In this document: in pieces, positions 47,106-57,021 of the stretch
Numbering within the stretch: position 1 is the stretch's first letter
How the letters are laid out: each line of letters starts with the position of its first letter
From: Filobasidium wieringae
Lineage: Eukaryota; Basidiomycota; Tremellomycetes; Filobasidiales; Filobasidiaceae
Direction: 5' to 3'
NCBI GenBank assembly: GCA_001600055.1
Contig: BCIV01000002.1
Coordinates: 748,287-812,286 of the forward strand
Length of the DNA stretch: 64,000 bases
Made by a program: the position numbers and the translations under genes
Notes under the pieces: model-generated
Told to the model about the DNA's origin: nothing
The model's database searches: none
Seen by the model: the letters and a program-made list of their open reading frames with translations, nothing else

Positions 47106-48202
47106 TTAACCGATCATGTCTCTCTTCCTTCCCCTCAATCTCACTTATCAAGAATAAGCAGCAAGTCAGTAATTGTGCTGCGTATACAGCATTCGTGCAC
47201 AAAATCGTCAACGCACCCTCATCCAATCTAGCACCAACCACAGTCCACTTCTTCTCTCCCAGCCCTCTAGCATAGGCTTGTAATATCTGTATAGAGATCA
47301 TCAACCTCTCATGTCTCGACAACAACATAAGACTCTATGCTTACACCATCGAACCACTGCTCGCTTGCCGGATGAGTACTCCCGAACGCTCTTTCGAGTA
47401 CGTAAAGATCTACCGCCAGATTCTCAGCAACATTCGAGGCAGAGGCTAGCCCGAAGTCGATCAGGACGATCTCGTATGGCTTAGACGCGGTGCTGGAGTC
47501 TGTAGTCAGAGGCCGGAGCATCATGTTTGATGTTGTCAGGTCTCCGTGGACGATGTTTGCTAGATGCATTTTCGCAAGTAAATGCCCGATCGAGGCCATC
47601 AAGTCAGAGACCGATACGTCGAGGACGGCAAGGACAGATTCAGCTTCTTCCCGTCGTTTCTTCTTGGCCTCCTCTACTGGAGTGAGAATGCGGGCCTCTT
47701 CCTCCTCAACGTTGCCATCGTTGCTGTAGTCGGAAGGCTCCTCTTCCCCTTCTGCTCCTCCTCCAAGTACTTCTCTAACGCTCCATCCATCGATCCACTC
47801 CATGCCTATCATCCCACAATCGGCATCGACCATCCTCAATTGTGGTGTAGTAATCCCTTGCTTCAGGCATCGCAACAATGAACGGGATTCCGCCTGAATT
47901 CTTTGCTTGGTGAGTAATGAATCAAGGTGCGGGTGTCGGTACTTCTTGGGAAAGCGGTGTTTGAGCAGGAGTGGTATAGGAGATGCAGATGACGAGGAAG
48001 ATGAAGATGAAGTTTGGGATTCAGGATGGTTGGATGGCCAGCAGATGGAAGGGGACGGAAAGTAGATAGGAAGCTTGTAGACCCTCTAAATACGAACTGG
48101 AATAAGACCGATGTTGAAAGCGAATTAGCTTCGAACGCTCACAGCTTCGGCACCTTGCTTGATAAGCTCAGCACGGTTGATTAGCTCGAGGGTGGGAGAC
48201 AT
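47106..48202 (-). CDS. BUD32: BUD32 (PRPK/TP53RK-type) kinase of the EKC/KEOPS complex
   Basis: An atypical small kinase/ATPase that powers t6A tRNA modification. Four exons. The first encodes MSPTLELINRAELIKQGAEA, then after an intron RVYKLPIYFPSPSICWPSNH (with a Ser-run), LLLKHRFPKKYRHPHLDSLL and TKQRIQAESRSLLRCLKQGI, matching KxRxxKxYRxPxLDxxLxxxRxxxE. Then MIGMEWIDGWSVREVLGGGA with an acidic insert, GHLLAKMHLANIVHGDLTTS and NMMLRP (catalytic HGDLTTSNM), IVLIDFGLASASNVAENLAV (DFG) and a C-terminal exon VRLRGRKRDMIG. The final splice to VRLRGRKR at 47106 is required for the invariant BUD32 tail. Confidence 0.95.
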
Positions 48203-48927
48203 TCTTGGATGGATCCTTCAAGTAGGCAAGTAGGCAAGTAGGCAAGTAGGCAAGTAGGCAAGTAGCAAGTAGTAGTTGTCTTGCAGCTTGCAGTTGCAGA
48301 AGAGCTGCAGGAATGAAAGAAGTTCTCGATACTTTCACTTGCCATATTACGCATCACGTAAATACATCCGCTCGCCAGACGGGTCCCTTCCTCGAGAAAT
48401 CCGAAATCTACACCATGCAACCGCTTGGTAAACCCGAACATCTTGGGATGATGCCGACCAGACGCTGTAGTATGGGGGCTTGAACGTTGAAGACTCCCTT
48501 TCAATCGGTCGAGTGCATCCCGTAGAACGATGGCAATCGAAGTCGTGAAACCAATGTGTTTCGAACCTTTCATGCGAACCGCTCATATGTAACGAGGATA
48601 TAGTTTCGACACCCGGATGCGTCAACCTATGGGCAATCCTCGGAAGCGTGCGGATCAAACAAAGCGATCAAAATAGGAAATCAAACTTGGTCGCTCATGC
48701 CAAGCTCTTGCACCAGCTCCAGCAGACCATACTGTCCAGGTAGGCGTGCACTGCGTAAACCTGGCTTGAGTTGTCTACTCCCGGAATATCGCTCAAACCA
48801 GGCTCATTTTCAGTTCCCGTATCAGTCAAGTCGTCATTCGATACATGTACCTCCTAGCCGGAATACAATATTCTCTCTCGTAGATTGTCAATCTCGTGTT
48901 CTATCTTTCGTGCTGTGCCTTCTCCCT
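48203..48927. other. Intergenic, about 725 bp
   Basis: BUD32 promoter with an octamer repeat close to its ATG, and 3' flank of VPS68. No gene recognised. Confidence 0.4.
48219..48272 (+). repeat. Tandem octamer repeat (CAAGTAGG)n in the BUD32 leader
   Basis: Five perfect CAAGTAGG units at 48219-48258 are followed by two CAAGTAG heptamers to 48272. The array starts 17 bp upstream of the BUD32 ATG, so it is probably transcribed in the 5' leader (as CCTACTTG on the sense strand). Confidence 0.95.
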
Positions 48928-49768
48928 TCAGACGGTCAGCTCGTAATTATATTCATCCGAACTGCTCTGCGCTACCCAGAGGATAAGAGAGCTATGCAGT
49001 TGGTACTTCATGAGCAGAAGGCCGGAGTCAAGAGGCGGAAGAGAGGAAAGACTTACCTTAGCATGAGGCCGCCGTTCATTCCGACGTTAGCCCCTCCGTA
49101 GTAAGCGTACTGATCGTAGCCCGGTACAATGTACTTCAAGATCAAGACCGTCTGTACATCACCAGCGATGGCAATGGCAATCGTGATCAGTTTCAGATTC
49201 AGGCTCATCGAAGATGACCTGGTCAGATTACGCACCAGGCTACCAGCAAATCCTCCGGCCAACAAAGCGACGCCGATGAACAAGACTGCTCTAGCTCGAG
49301 AGGCCACATTTCCCTCTGATCCGAATGAATCCGAGCCGTACGACGTCAAGTGAGATTTGTCTAGGACTGAAATGGTAAGATACCCCACTACAAATTGATA
49401 AAATAGCATACAGAAATCAGCTAGTGATGATGAGCTCAAGCTGCAATGTGACCTACGTGTACTGAAGATGGCAGGGATCCAATCGACAAAGGACATATGA
49501 ACGGGCACGGTATCGTAAGGAGCATCAGGTGGAGGTTTAGCATGAGCCGATACGGTTGCTGCGTCGATCAGCAAGAAGAAGGAAGCTGCGAACTGATCGA
49601 TCGGGTTTAGTTCCTCTTGATCATATTGATGCTTTACGTGAGAATACGTACCAGTCCTCCCGCAATGTAGGTCCCGATTTCTCTGCCTTTACCACCTAAG
49701 TTGAGCTTAGGGAAGTTGAAGAGGAACAGCCGGCGAGGGTCGTAATTTGATCGTGGCACTCCTGACAT
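48928..49768 (-). CDS. VPS68: VPS68/TMEM50 family (UPF0220) membrane protein
   Basis: A four-span endosomal membrane protein involved in vacuolar sorting. About four exons. Start MSGVPRSNYDPRRLFLFNFP, then GREIGTYIAGGLFAASFFLL, IDAATVSAHAKPPPDAPYDT, VPVHMSFVDWIPAIFST, LGYLTISVLDKSHLTSYG-like segment, ARAVLFIGVALLAGGFAGSL, DVQTVLILKYIVPGYDQYAY and YGGANVGMNGGLMLS. VHVxFxDWxPxIxSTLG-like and the four helices fit the family. Read without splicing, the frame would stop at GLMLR; a GTAAGT intron (acceptor ...gcagag) joins it to SSSDEYNYELTV, a better terminus. Confidence 0.88.
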
Positions 49769-50081
49769 TTCGGAAGATGTCCTTTCTAGTTTATAAGTTG
49801 AGATCGTCTGAGGCAATTATCGTAAAGTTAGTGTAATGTGTAACCACGCTGAAAGTCAAAGAAGATAGACAGATAGGTCAGAGGTCGACTGCCCAGACTG
49901 AGCTGACCTTACGAATCCGCGGTGTACATCACGAGCAAACGTCATAATCGCTTGCTCATCTCGCATCTCGCCTCCTCAAGTCAACCTCCACCTTTGGATA
50001 CAAATACAACCTGTTCTACTTTCTGCCTTCTACCGATACACCAACACCGATACACCTCTACACATTCTTATAACTAGCAAC
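49769..50081. promoter_or_regulatory. Divergent intergenic region, 313 bp
   Basis: Promoters of VPS68 and the small unknown gene. A CT/AC-rich stretch precedes the latter start. No motif named. Confidence 0.4.
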
Positions 50082-50446
50082 ATGTCTGACAGTAACGAGC
50101 AAAGTAAGCATCCATCCTACCCGCCGCTTGTAACCTTCTAACGCCCTCCGACGCACAGCCTTCTCCATCCAGCCTCACCCGGCCAAGGACAACCACCCTA
50201 CCCCCAACCCTTCTGGGCTACAAGACGATCCCGAGAAGTCCGGCGGATTGAGGGCGAGCAACCCTAACGCGATGGCTGGACCTGGACCTGTTATCCTCGA
50301 TCAAGCTATGGCTGAGGGTTTGGAGAAGCCTAAGAGCAGAGAGGAGGTGAGTCTTAGTTTGCTCGTTGTAGAGTCGGGCCACGTAGACTGAAGCCTGCTC
50401 CTCCCTGTTTCAGCTCCAGGCTGCAGCTGCTTCCTTGAATGCTTGA
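50082..50446 (+). CDS. Small uncharacterised hydrophilic protein
   Basis: Three exons give about 80 residues: MSDSNEQT|FSIQPHPAKDNH, PTPNPSGLQDDPEKSGGLRA, SNPNAMAGPGPVILDQAMAE, GLEKPKSREE|LQAAAASLNA. Each intron has GTAAGC or GTGAGT donors and clean acceptors, and frame is kept. The protein is Pro/Gly/Asn-rich and probably disordered with a C-terminal Ala helix. I do not recognise it; conservation of the reading frame over three exons is the main support. Confidence 0.6.
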
Positions 50447-50795
50447 GTATCGGCAAGGGTCGTAAGATAAGATGCTTCTCTACGCATCTTGGGAGGAGAA
50501 ACGTTTTGTATCAGGCTTGAAAGAAGGACGCGTTTGTATTCAGCCAACTTGTGTTTGACAGATATCATGACTATCGTTTGATTGAAATCGTTCCGGTGAC
50601 GCTCAGTATAATACAACTCACAATGCCAGTACTGCGTTACATGTGGGTGACATGGACATGCATAGACGAGTTCCTGCAACGTGATTTCATAACTAGGTAG
50701 ACCCTAAAGCACAACCGGCCAAACGAACAGAAAACGGATCACATCCCGTCCCATCATTTATCTTCATAACGAACCCAACTACCGACCGTCCAACC
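50447..50795. other. Convergent intergenic region, 349 bp
   Basis: 3' flanks only. Confidence 0.4.
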
Positions 50796-51770
50796 TTACT
50801 GCTTAGTCCTGGTGAGATAAGCCTTCCATCCTTCTGAACGATACCTCTCCGCCTCAGCCTTCACCTCCTGCTCGTCGGTCTTTCCGTAAATACCTCGTCC
50901 GACGATAATTACATCGCATCCGCTCTGGAGCACGACTTCTTCGGGAGTACGGTATTGCTGTCCCATCTTATCTCCCTTGACATCCAAACCTACTCCAGGG
51001 GTAAGGATCAAGAAATCCTCATCGGCCGAGGTGGAGGAGGTGCTATGTTCCTCGTGTACCCGTTTCATGGCGATGAAACCAAAGACGAAACCCTCTTTCC
51101 TATGTCTCCTAGCCATTTCTACGGCCTGACGGGTGTATTCTCCGGTAGCGAGATTACCTTTGGAGGACATCTCAGCGAGGAGAAGGAGTCCACGGTCAAG
51201 AGGTTTGCCAACGGAGGAGAGACCGGTGATGATACCGTCGCCTGGGATAGGGTGGGCGTTGGTGATGTGGGACCAAGACGCGATCTTGTGAACCCCTGAA
51301 GAGTATTGAAGGGAGACGGTGTTGCCTGAATTTAAATCGAATATGCCGAGGATGAGTTGAACGAGATCCACAGGTTGGTCGAATTAGAAACGTACCGATA
51401 TCGGCAAACTTTCGGTCTTCAAAGATCATAAACTCCAACTCCTCGCTCAACTTGACGAGTTCCTCGACCAGCGATTCAGAATAGTCCTCGACTACATCAA
51501 TATGCGTCTACACAGAGCCGCTCCTTATCAGCTCTTGATCTTCTTGTAGTTGAGACAGAACAGTCAACTCACCTTGACCATGCAACAACTCTTACCGACC
51601 CTTCTGACTACTTCCAAAAGGTCAGCTGACTTGGTGACATCCACACTGACACAAAGGTTGGTCTGCTTCTTATCCATGAGAGCGAGGAGTTGCTTGGCTG
51701 CGGCATTGGTATGGAATGGGACACGGTCGGTGTAGCTGAGTCCAGCTTTCGAAGAGGAAGAAGACGACAT
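50796..51770 (-). CDS. URA3: Orotidine 5'-phosphate decarboxylase (URA3)
   Basis: Last step of UMP synthesis. Three exons. N-terminus [20 protein letters not shown], then [20 protein letters not shown] (substrate Asp), [29 protein letters not shown], and the catalytic [20 protein letters not shown] (D-x-K-x-x-D with an intron right after DIG). Later [49 protein letters not shown] and [11 protein letters not shown] give the phosphate-binding end of the TIM barrel. Stop at 50798-50796. It is head to head with ADE8. Confidence 0.97.
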
Positions 51771-52077
51771 TTTAGTATAGCGGCGTTAATTACTGTGATA
51801 GTGGTAGTCAGATTAGAATGAGGTAGAACTAGTCAAGCTAGAGGAACAGCAGCTCGAGACATAGTTGGAGACTCATAACTTTCAAGGGTTCGGGCTACGA
51901 TAACTCGAACAGGTGGATATAACGATTACGGCAGCGATCATCACGTGACCTCATTATGTCCAGAGATATCTCTGACCCGAGACGAGAGCGAGCGATAATG
52001 GAACTTGAATGATGACCAGATCAAATCGTCTTTTCATTCTTCTCGATTCATCGCCGTTTCACTGTTTGCTTGGCAAT
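51771..52077. promoter_or_regulatory. Shared URA3-ADE8 divergent promoter with TCACGTGA
   Basis: 307 bp between pyrimidine and purine biosynthesis start codons. The octamer TCACGTGA is at 51941-51948, about 130 bp from ADE8 and 170 bp from URA3. Confidence 0.6.
51941..51948. promoter_or_regulatory. TCACGTGA palindrome, URA3-ADE8 promoter
   Basis: Perfect octamer in the head-to-head nucleotide-synthesis promoter. Confidence 0.7.
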
Positions 52078-52933
52078 ATGACCGAATCATACAGGATTAC
52101 CGTTCTGATTTCAGGTTCAGGTGAGCGCACGCTGAACCTAGCCAGCCCTGACTCATCGCTGATTGTTTACCCATCATTTAGGTACCAACCTGCAAGCCCT
52201 GATGGACGCAGCTGGAACCCCCCGCCTTCCCAATGCTCAAATCACCAACGTCCTATCATCAAGATCAAACGTCAAGGGTCTCGAACGCGCTTCATCCCAT
52301 TCCCCACCCATCCCTTCTCAAGTTTGCGCTCTCAAGACGTTCTTGAACAAGGTGCCCGGTTCTTCTCGAGAAGATTACGATAAAGAAGTGGCTCGGCGAG
52401 TTGTCGAGACTCGACCGGATTTGGTCGTCCTTGCGGGTTGGATGCATATTCTGAGCCCAGCATTCTTGGCCATCATTGAAGGAACCTCGGCGGCTCCTGC
52501 TCCTCCTTCTTACCTTTCCTCTTCATCATCTTCATCGATACCTTCCTCTTCGGAAGCAAGATTCCCTATCCCCATCATCAACCTCCACCCGGCTCTTCCT
52601 GGCGCTTTTGACGGAGCCAATGCTATCGATAGAGCATACGAGGCTTTCCAGAAGGGAGAAATCGAGAATACGGGAGTGATGGTGCATAAGGTCGTTGCGC
52701 AGGTGGATGCAGGAAAACCTTTGGTTGTTAGGGAAGTCAAGATCGAGAAGGCTGATTCGTTGGCGGACTTGGAGGACCGAATGCATAAGGTCAGTAGCCG
52801 TGTGACTTCTCCTCTCTCAGTGGCTCGTGGATTTGACTGATGATGATTCGATCAGGTCGAGCATGAGATCATCGTAGAAGGAGCAAAAGTCGTCCTTGAA
52901 ACCCTCAGCAAACCTGATCCTACGGATCCATGA
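52078..52933 (+). CDS. ADE8: Phosphoribosylglycinamide formyltransferase (ADE8)
   Basis: Transfers formyl from 10-formyl-THF to GAR in purine synthesis. Three exons. Start MTESYRITVLISGSG|TNLQAL (intron 1 inside the SGSGTN loop), then SREDYDKEVARRVVETRPDL, VVLAGWMHILSPAFLA (A-G-[FW]-M-x-I-L-S), PIPIINLHPALPGAFDGANA (catalytic N...HP-LPG) and GVMVHKVVAQVDAGKPLVVR (VDxG). A Ser/Pro insert (TSAAPAPPSYLSSSSSSS) interrupts the region after FLAIIEG. Intron 2 (GTCAGT...ATCAG) links DRMHK to VEHEIIVEGAKVVLETL. Stop at 52931-52933. Confidence 0.97.
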
Positions 52934-53396
52934 ATTATCGAAAATTGTGCAACTTGATGAAATTGTGTCAGATTCTGTAAAAGCCATATCAACTCACGCA
53001 GATGGGTCTGACCAGGGTACTGAAGCGTAAGCGTGAGGCGTCTCAAGACTGCTCTCTCTTTCGGTCGAGGTATGATGTGGCTTTTGAGAAAGCGGAACAC
53101 ACTGCACAGGAGAGAGAGCTAACGGACGTACAGCTGTTAAGATTGTTATCTATTCTGTATGATATCATCATACCTGTTTGCAGATTTGTCAATGTTGGTT
53201 GCTTACAAAGGGGACTTAGGGTATGCGGCTATCTTCCTTGATTATCCGAAATTAGTGTCTACAGATAGAAATACATCAAGATCCTCGAATTGAATCGATA
53301 CAATATTAATCCTTTTTGAAAGCCTAATCCTCGTTTCTTCCGACTCCTGCCCCCCGTCGATGTTCCGTTGGTATCGTCTAGATGCTTGGCGCAGCG
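52934..53396. other. Convergent intergenic region, 463 bp
   Basis: 3' flanks of ADE8 and the small membrane protein. Nothing recognised. Confidence 0.4.
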
Positions 53397-53763
53397 TCAC
53401 CGCCGATCGTCCAACGAAATTTCTTCCAGCTCAGCTTCCACCCCTCTCGACCCATCTATCCTTCGTTTCTCTCCATTGTTATTGATTTTCATCGGGTTTG
53501 TAACGATCCGTGCTCGGCCTCGATAGTCATGGCGATACACTGTCCATGCTACCAACAGGACGAGTGCTGCGCTTCCACCTAATACGAGCATGTAAACTGT
53601 AAAACCATAGCAACCTGTTTGTCAATATCAAGGTGCGAGAAAGAGGAAGAGGAACCAGGGACTTACCCCATGTCGATGTGCCATCTTTCGTATGACTTAT
53701 ACCATCTCTGTCCAGATGATCCAGTCCATCACGGTCGGTAAGGGTATTATGGAGGGGCGACAT
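53397..53763 (-). CDS. Small single-span membrane protein, unknown
   Basis: Two exons give about 98 residues: MSPLHNTLTDRDGLDHLDRD, GISHTKDGTSTW, then VYMLVLGGSAALVLLVAWTV (membrane helix) and YRHDYRGRARIVTNPMKINN, ending EAELEEISLDDRR. The GTAAGT...ACAG intron keeps the frame. A polar N-terminus, one helix and a basic juxtamembrane segment suggest a type I or tail-proximal anchor. No family recognised. Confidence 0.55.
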
Positions 53764-54288
53764 GGACAGAATTACGATGGGGAAAGTTGTTTTTTGGGGG
53801 TATCTTGAGCAACAAGTGCGTTGATGGGTGATAATGGTATAGCGCGTATGAGTAAGGGACGATCCGGATGGATATATGAGTGACGGCAAGAAGGCCTATA
53901 TGATTACGCCACCCGCGATAAAGCCGTAAGCATACCGTGCAGGAGCTGAAAGGGATTTGGACAGAAAGGGATCTCGTATTTGTATATATATTCGGATCCG
54001 TACAAAGGGTATCGCCCCATCAATACCTGAACTGGTCAAAGGGATGTCGATGAGGAAGTTTGGTCCTGATGGCATAAGCGCGCGATACATGTTTCGAAGG
54101 AATTTGAGCTGAAACGCGTCGATTTCGGCAGATGGAAGGATGAGCGCAGCGGCGATCGTTCTTTTTCGGCACGACCTCAGAGAGAGTGAACACGTTCGCG
54201 ACTGTGTGGAAAAATCGGAGACGAGTGATTGTCGTTGATCAGAATGATGGGAGATCCAAGCGGGCAAGCGGAATGTGTATCGCATGGG
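53764..54288. other. Intergenic, 525 bp
   Basis: Between two minus-strand genes. A 129-codon frame (53896-54285) begins 4 bp after the lipoate-ligase stop, but no motif or splice context supports it. Confidence 0.4.
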
Positions 54289-55949
54289 TCACATCAATTC
54301 ATTCAGTCGTTCAACAAGGTGTTTCAAGCCCTCGTCCTTTTCTTCGGCTGGGTTGAGGATAATCTGTCCATACTTTTGGCCGATCATCAAACTGCTCCAG
54401 GCATCATGCGCGTGATTCTGGCTCCCATCGGATGCACTGATTCTCACAACGGTGATCAGACCGTGTTTCGATCGGATGTGAATGTTCTATGACAGGCGGA
54501 CAGGAAACTAGGATTCAGCATATGTGCGCCAAGCGCCTGCATCAGCTAATACTTACCAGAATACCTGACGATAGATTCACTGTTAGATCGTTTGTAAACT
54601 CTGGCGTGGAGCCGTATGTCCACTCCCAGCTCTGTTGATGTGAAACCATTAGTTTCCGTATTAGATATTTTTGGCCACAGAGCGAAAATCACCTTGAGCT
54701 CTTCCACGCCTTTTCCTATGTATTCCGCCCGATCGTCCCCATCCCTCAGTATTCCCTCGTCCACATTATGTACGGGATTACGGCCCTCCCCGTGAGATGG
54801 CACTTGCGAGAAGACAGTCTGAAACTCGCCCGCTACCGCTGTAATAAAATCGTCATGGGAGACATCTTTCCGGGCTGATCGAAGAGTTGCAACTGGTGAC
54901 CGGACAGAGTCGACTGACTTCGCTATCAGATTTGGCTGCGGACTTGACGGATATCAGTTTGCTGATATAGTACAGGCTTCCGCAATACGGCTTGACAACT
55001 CACGCTTTTGGGTTTCAAGAATTGCCCTAGAGAAGTGAGATCAGAAGAGATAAGCATAGTCCCGTGATGATAAGCCCGCTGAGAGACAATCTTGTACGCT
55101 GAGCCGGATATGTGTGTCGACCAGAATCGCAAAGGGGCGAGAACGGGAAAGATAAGCACGCTTCTAGACAGAGAGATCGCTCGGCGTGAACTTATCTTTT
55201 TCCATGTATTTGTTGTATCCTTTAAATTCCTGTGATCCCAGAGAATCAGATCTCCTCGATCGTTTACTCCAGCTCTATCGATGCCGAGTCTTTCTGTCAA
55301 AGCGCTCTCGATGATTCCTGCTCCAAGCGTGCGTGTAAAGAGGTTTCGAGGTACCATTAGGGAGAAATTCGTATTTCCTTCATCCTGTACACAATGAACG
55401 GATAAATCGTAAGGCAAGCTGTGTTAACCAAAGGTATCCTCACGCACATGATATACGGTTCCGCCTCCTGATCTTCTCCGTATGAGCGAGATGTCGTGTC
55501 GAGCTAACACTTCTGGGTTCGTTTCTTTCCACGGCGTCTGGGCACATACAGGGATAAGCTATCTGCTTATTTCTAGTGTGTGACTTTTTGGTACCTGGTT
55601 CTTCCCGATAACTACGCAGGGATCATTACGGTAGAAAAGCAGAATCGGCGTTGCATTTGGGGTGTTGCGAAATAGCCTGGATCGTCTGTGCGGTTAGCAC
55701 TTTTTCCATTGTTCCGTAGCACGTCCGCCTACCAATCTTCTAGCGAAAGGTTGAAAAGAGGATTGGTCGATGTAGAAGAGTATATTTCTGGCTGAGGCTC
55801 AAGCTTAATATCTCGATGATACGCAGCCGCTATGATAGGCTTACTGGGTTCAATTTCGACTTGTCTATGTTTGCAGCCTCTTGGCTGATGGATCGGTATC
55901 TACAAGAGCATGCATTGAGGTTTCTTGCATTCCACCGAGTCAGAAACAT
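54289..55949 (-). CDS. AIM22: Mitochondrial lipoate-protein ligase / lipoyltransferase (LplA, AIM22 type)
   Basis: Attaches lipoate to 2-oxoacid dehydrogenases and the glycine cleavage H protein. About nine exons. Presequence MFLTRWNARNLNACSCRYRS. Domain blocks: STNPLFNLSLEDWLFRNTPN, ILLFYRNDPCVVIGKNQTPW, KETNPEVLARHDISLIRRRS, GGGTVYHDEGNTNFSLMVPR (RRSGGGTVYHDxGNxNFS is diagnostic), VNDRGDLIL, HISGSAYKIVSQRAYHHGTM, LISSDL, SVDSVRSPVATL and the C-terminal SWEWTYGSTPEF. Oddities: the position of the catalytic Lys before [IV]SGSAY is His, the usual RND reads RGD, and about 45 extra residues lie between these blocks in one open frame. Intron 1 is only ~41 nt. Confidence 0.88.
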
Positions 55950-56237
55950 ATTGTGAGATCCTTTTCTGGCTAGCCAGCGAGATTACGGTTATCGGTTGAT
56001 TAGTTAGCGATGTCTAGGTTTATCGATCAAAGGGTACTGGTCAGTCATATCCTAGTTCCTAGTTTGTTGACTTTGTCACCTCTCGACCGGGGAAAGATGT
56101 CAGGCTCAATAATCTTGATCGACTGCCTGCTATGTTCAGAGATCTAGGATCAAACCTGTCTCGTATCTTGTCTGTCGCTGTGGCTGACGACAGATACTGA
56201 TATACGATTCGATAGTCTAGTCTCTTCGAGTGAAGCC
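55950..56237. promoter_or_regulatory. Divergent intergenic region, 288 bp
   Basis: Promoters of the lipoate ligase and DUF1764 genes. No motif named. Confidence 0.4.
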
Positions 56238-57021
56238 ATGGCCAAATCAAAGACAAGTCAGAAAACTGCGACTGCGGCGATCCCTGCTGAACCAGCCTTG
56301 AACGATATCGACGATATCTTTGCGAAAACCCCAAAAGCCTCTGTTTCCATACCAACTCCCACCGCAACAACGGAACCTTCCAAAAAGTCAAAGAAAAAGA
56401 AGTCTAAACCAACCGCGGAAGGAGCAGGCTCAGTGCAAGAAGAGGATCCGCGGATATCGACAGCAGAGAAGCGGAAGTCGACAGAAGAGCCAGCTTCAAC
56501 CAAAAAGAAATCAAAACCTACCATATCCTGTGGCCTTGTACCAGAAACGCAACCGGAGCCGGAAGTTATCAGTGATCCTTCCAAAGTGGTGAAGTCTACC
56601 GCGAATGCTGCAGTTTCCAAGCAACAGGCTAGGAGAGGACTGGACGAGGAAGACCAGTTGTTCGTCGATTCGAGAGGAGAAGGTCCACGTACGTTACTTG
56701 ATTCAGAAGTCGAGATCTGTGCCATGATGTTGGAATCAGGATTTGATCTTCATTTCTGCATCGATCTTGGCACAGGACGGAAAACGGAAGAAGGGTTCAT
56801 GATCTTCAAGGAAGCCGAGCTTGACATAGATCCTGAAGCCGGAGGCGAGTAACATTTAGCCTGTCTGGCTCGTTTACATATAAAAGCTTACCAATCTGGC
56901 TCTTTCCCGGTCAACAGGTACTGAAGACTGTCCGTTCGATTGCGATTGTTGTAAGTGTTGTTTCAATCGCTCCTCCGTGACCAGTTATTCATCCTGAACT
57001 CTCCGTATTCCAGGTTTCTGA
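56238..57021 (+). CDS. DUF1764 family protein, with a GC-AG intron and an 8-nt last exon
   Basis: A eukaryote-wide small, basic protein of unknown function. Exons 56238-56844, 56918-56950 and 57014-57021, 215 residues. N-terminus: LNDIDDIFAKTPKASV, then long Lys/Ser/Pro-rich disorder. The domain is compressed into the C-terminus: GRKTEEGFMIFKEAELDIDP, EAGGTEDCPFDCDCCF. This terminal Cys cluster is invariant in the family and is produced only if the first intron begins with GC (56845, GCGAGT) and the last exon supplies GT TTC TGA. Without splicing the frame stops at 56852 with no Cys cluster. An 80-bp gap to the next cDNA-like sequence is empty. Confidence 0.85.

Noticed and set aside
53896..54285. 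129-codon frame directly after the lipoate-ligase stop
   Set aside because: Composition (Ser/Arg/Ile-rich, no pattern) looks like chance translation of the 3' flank.
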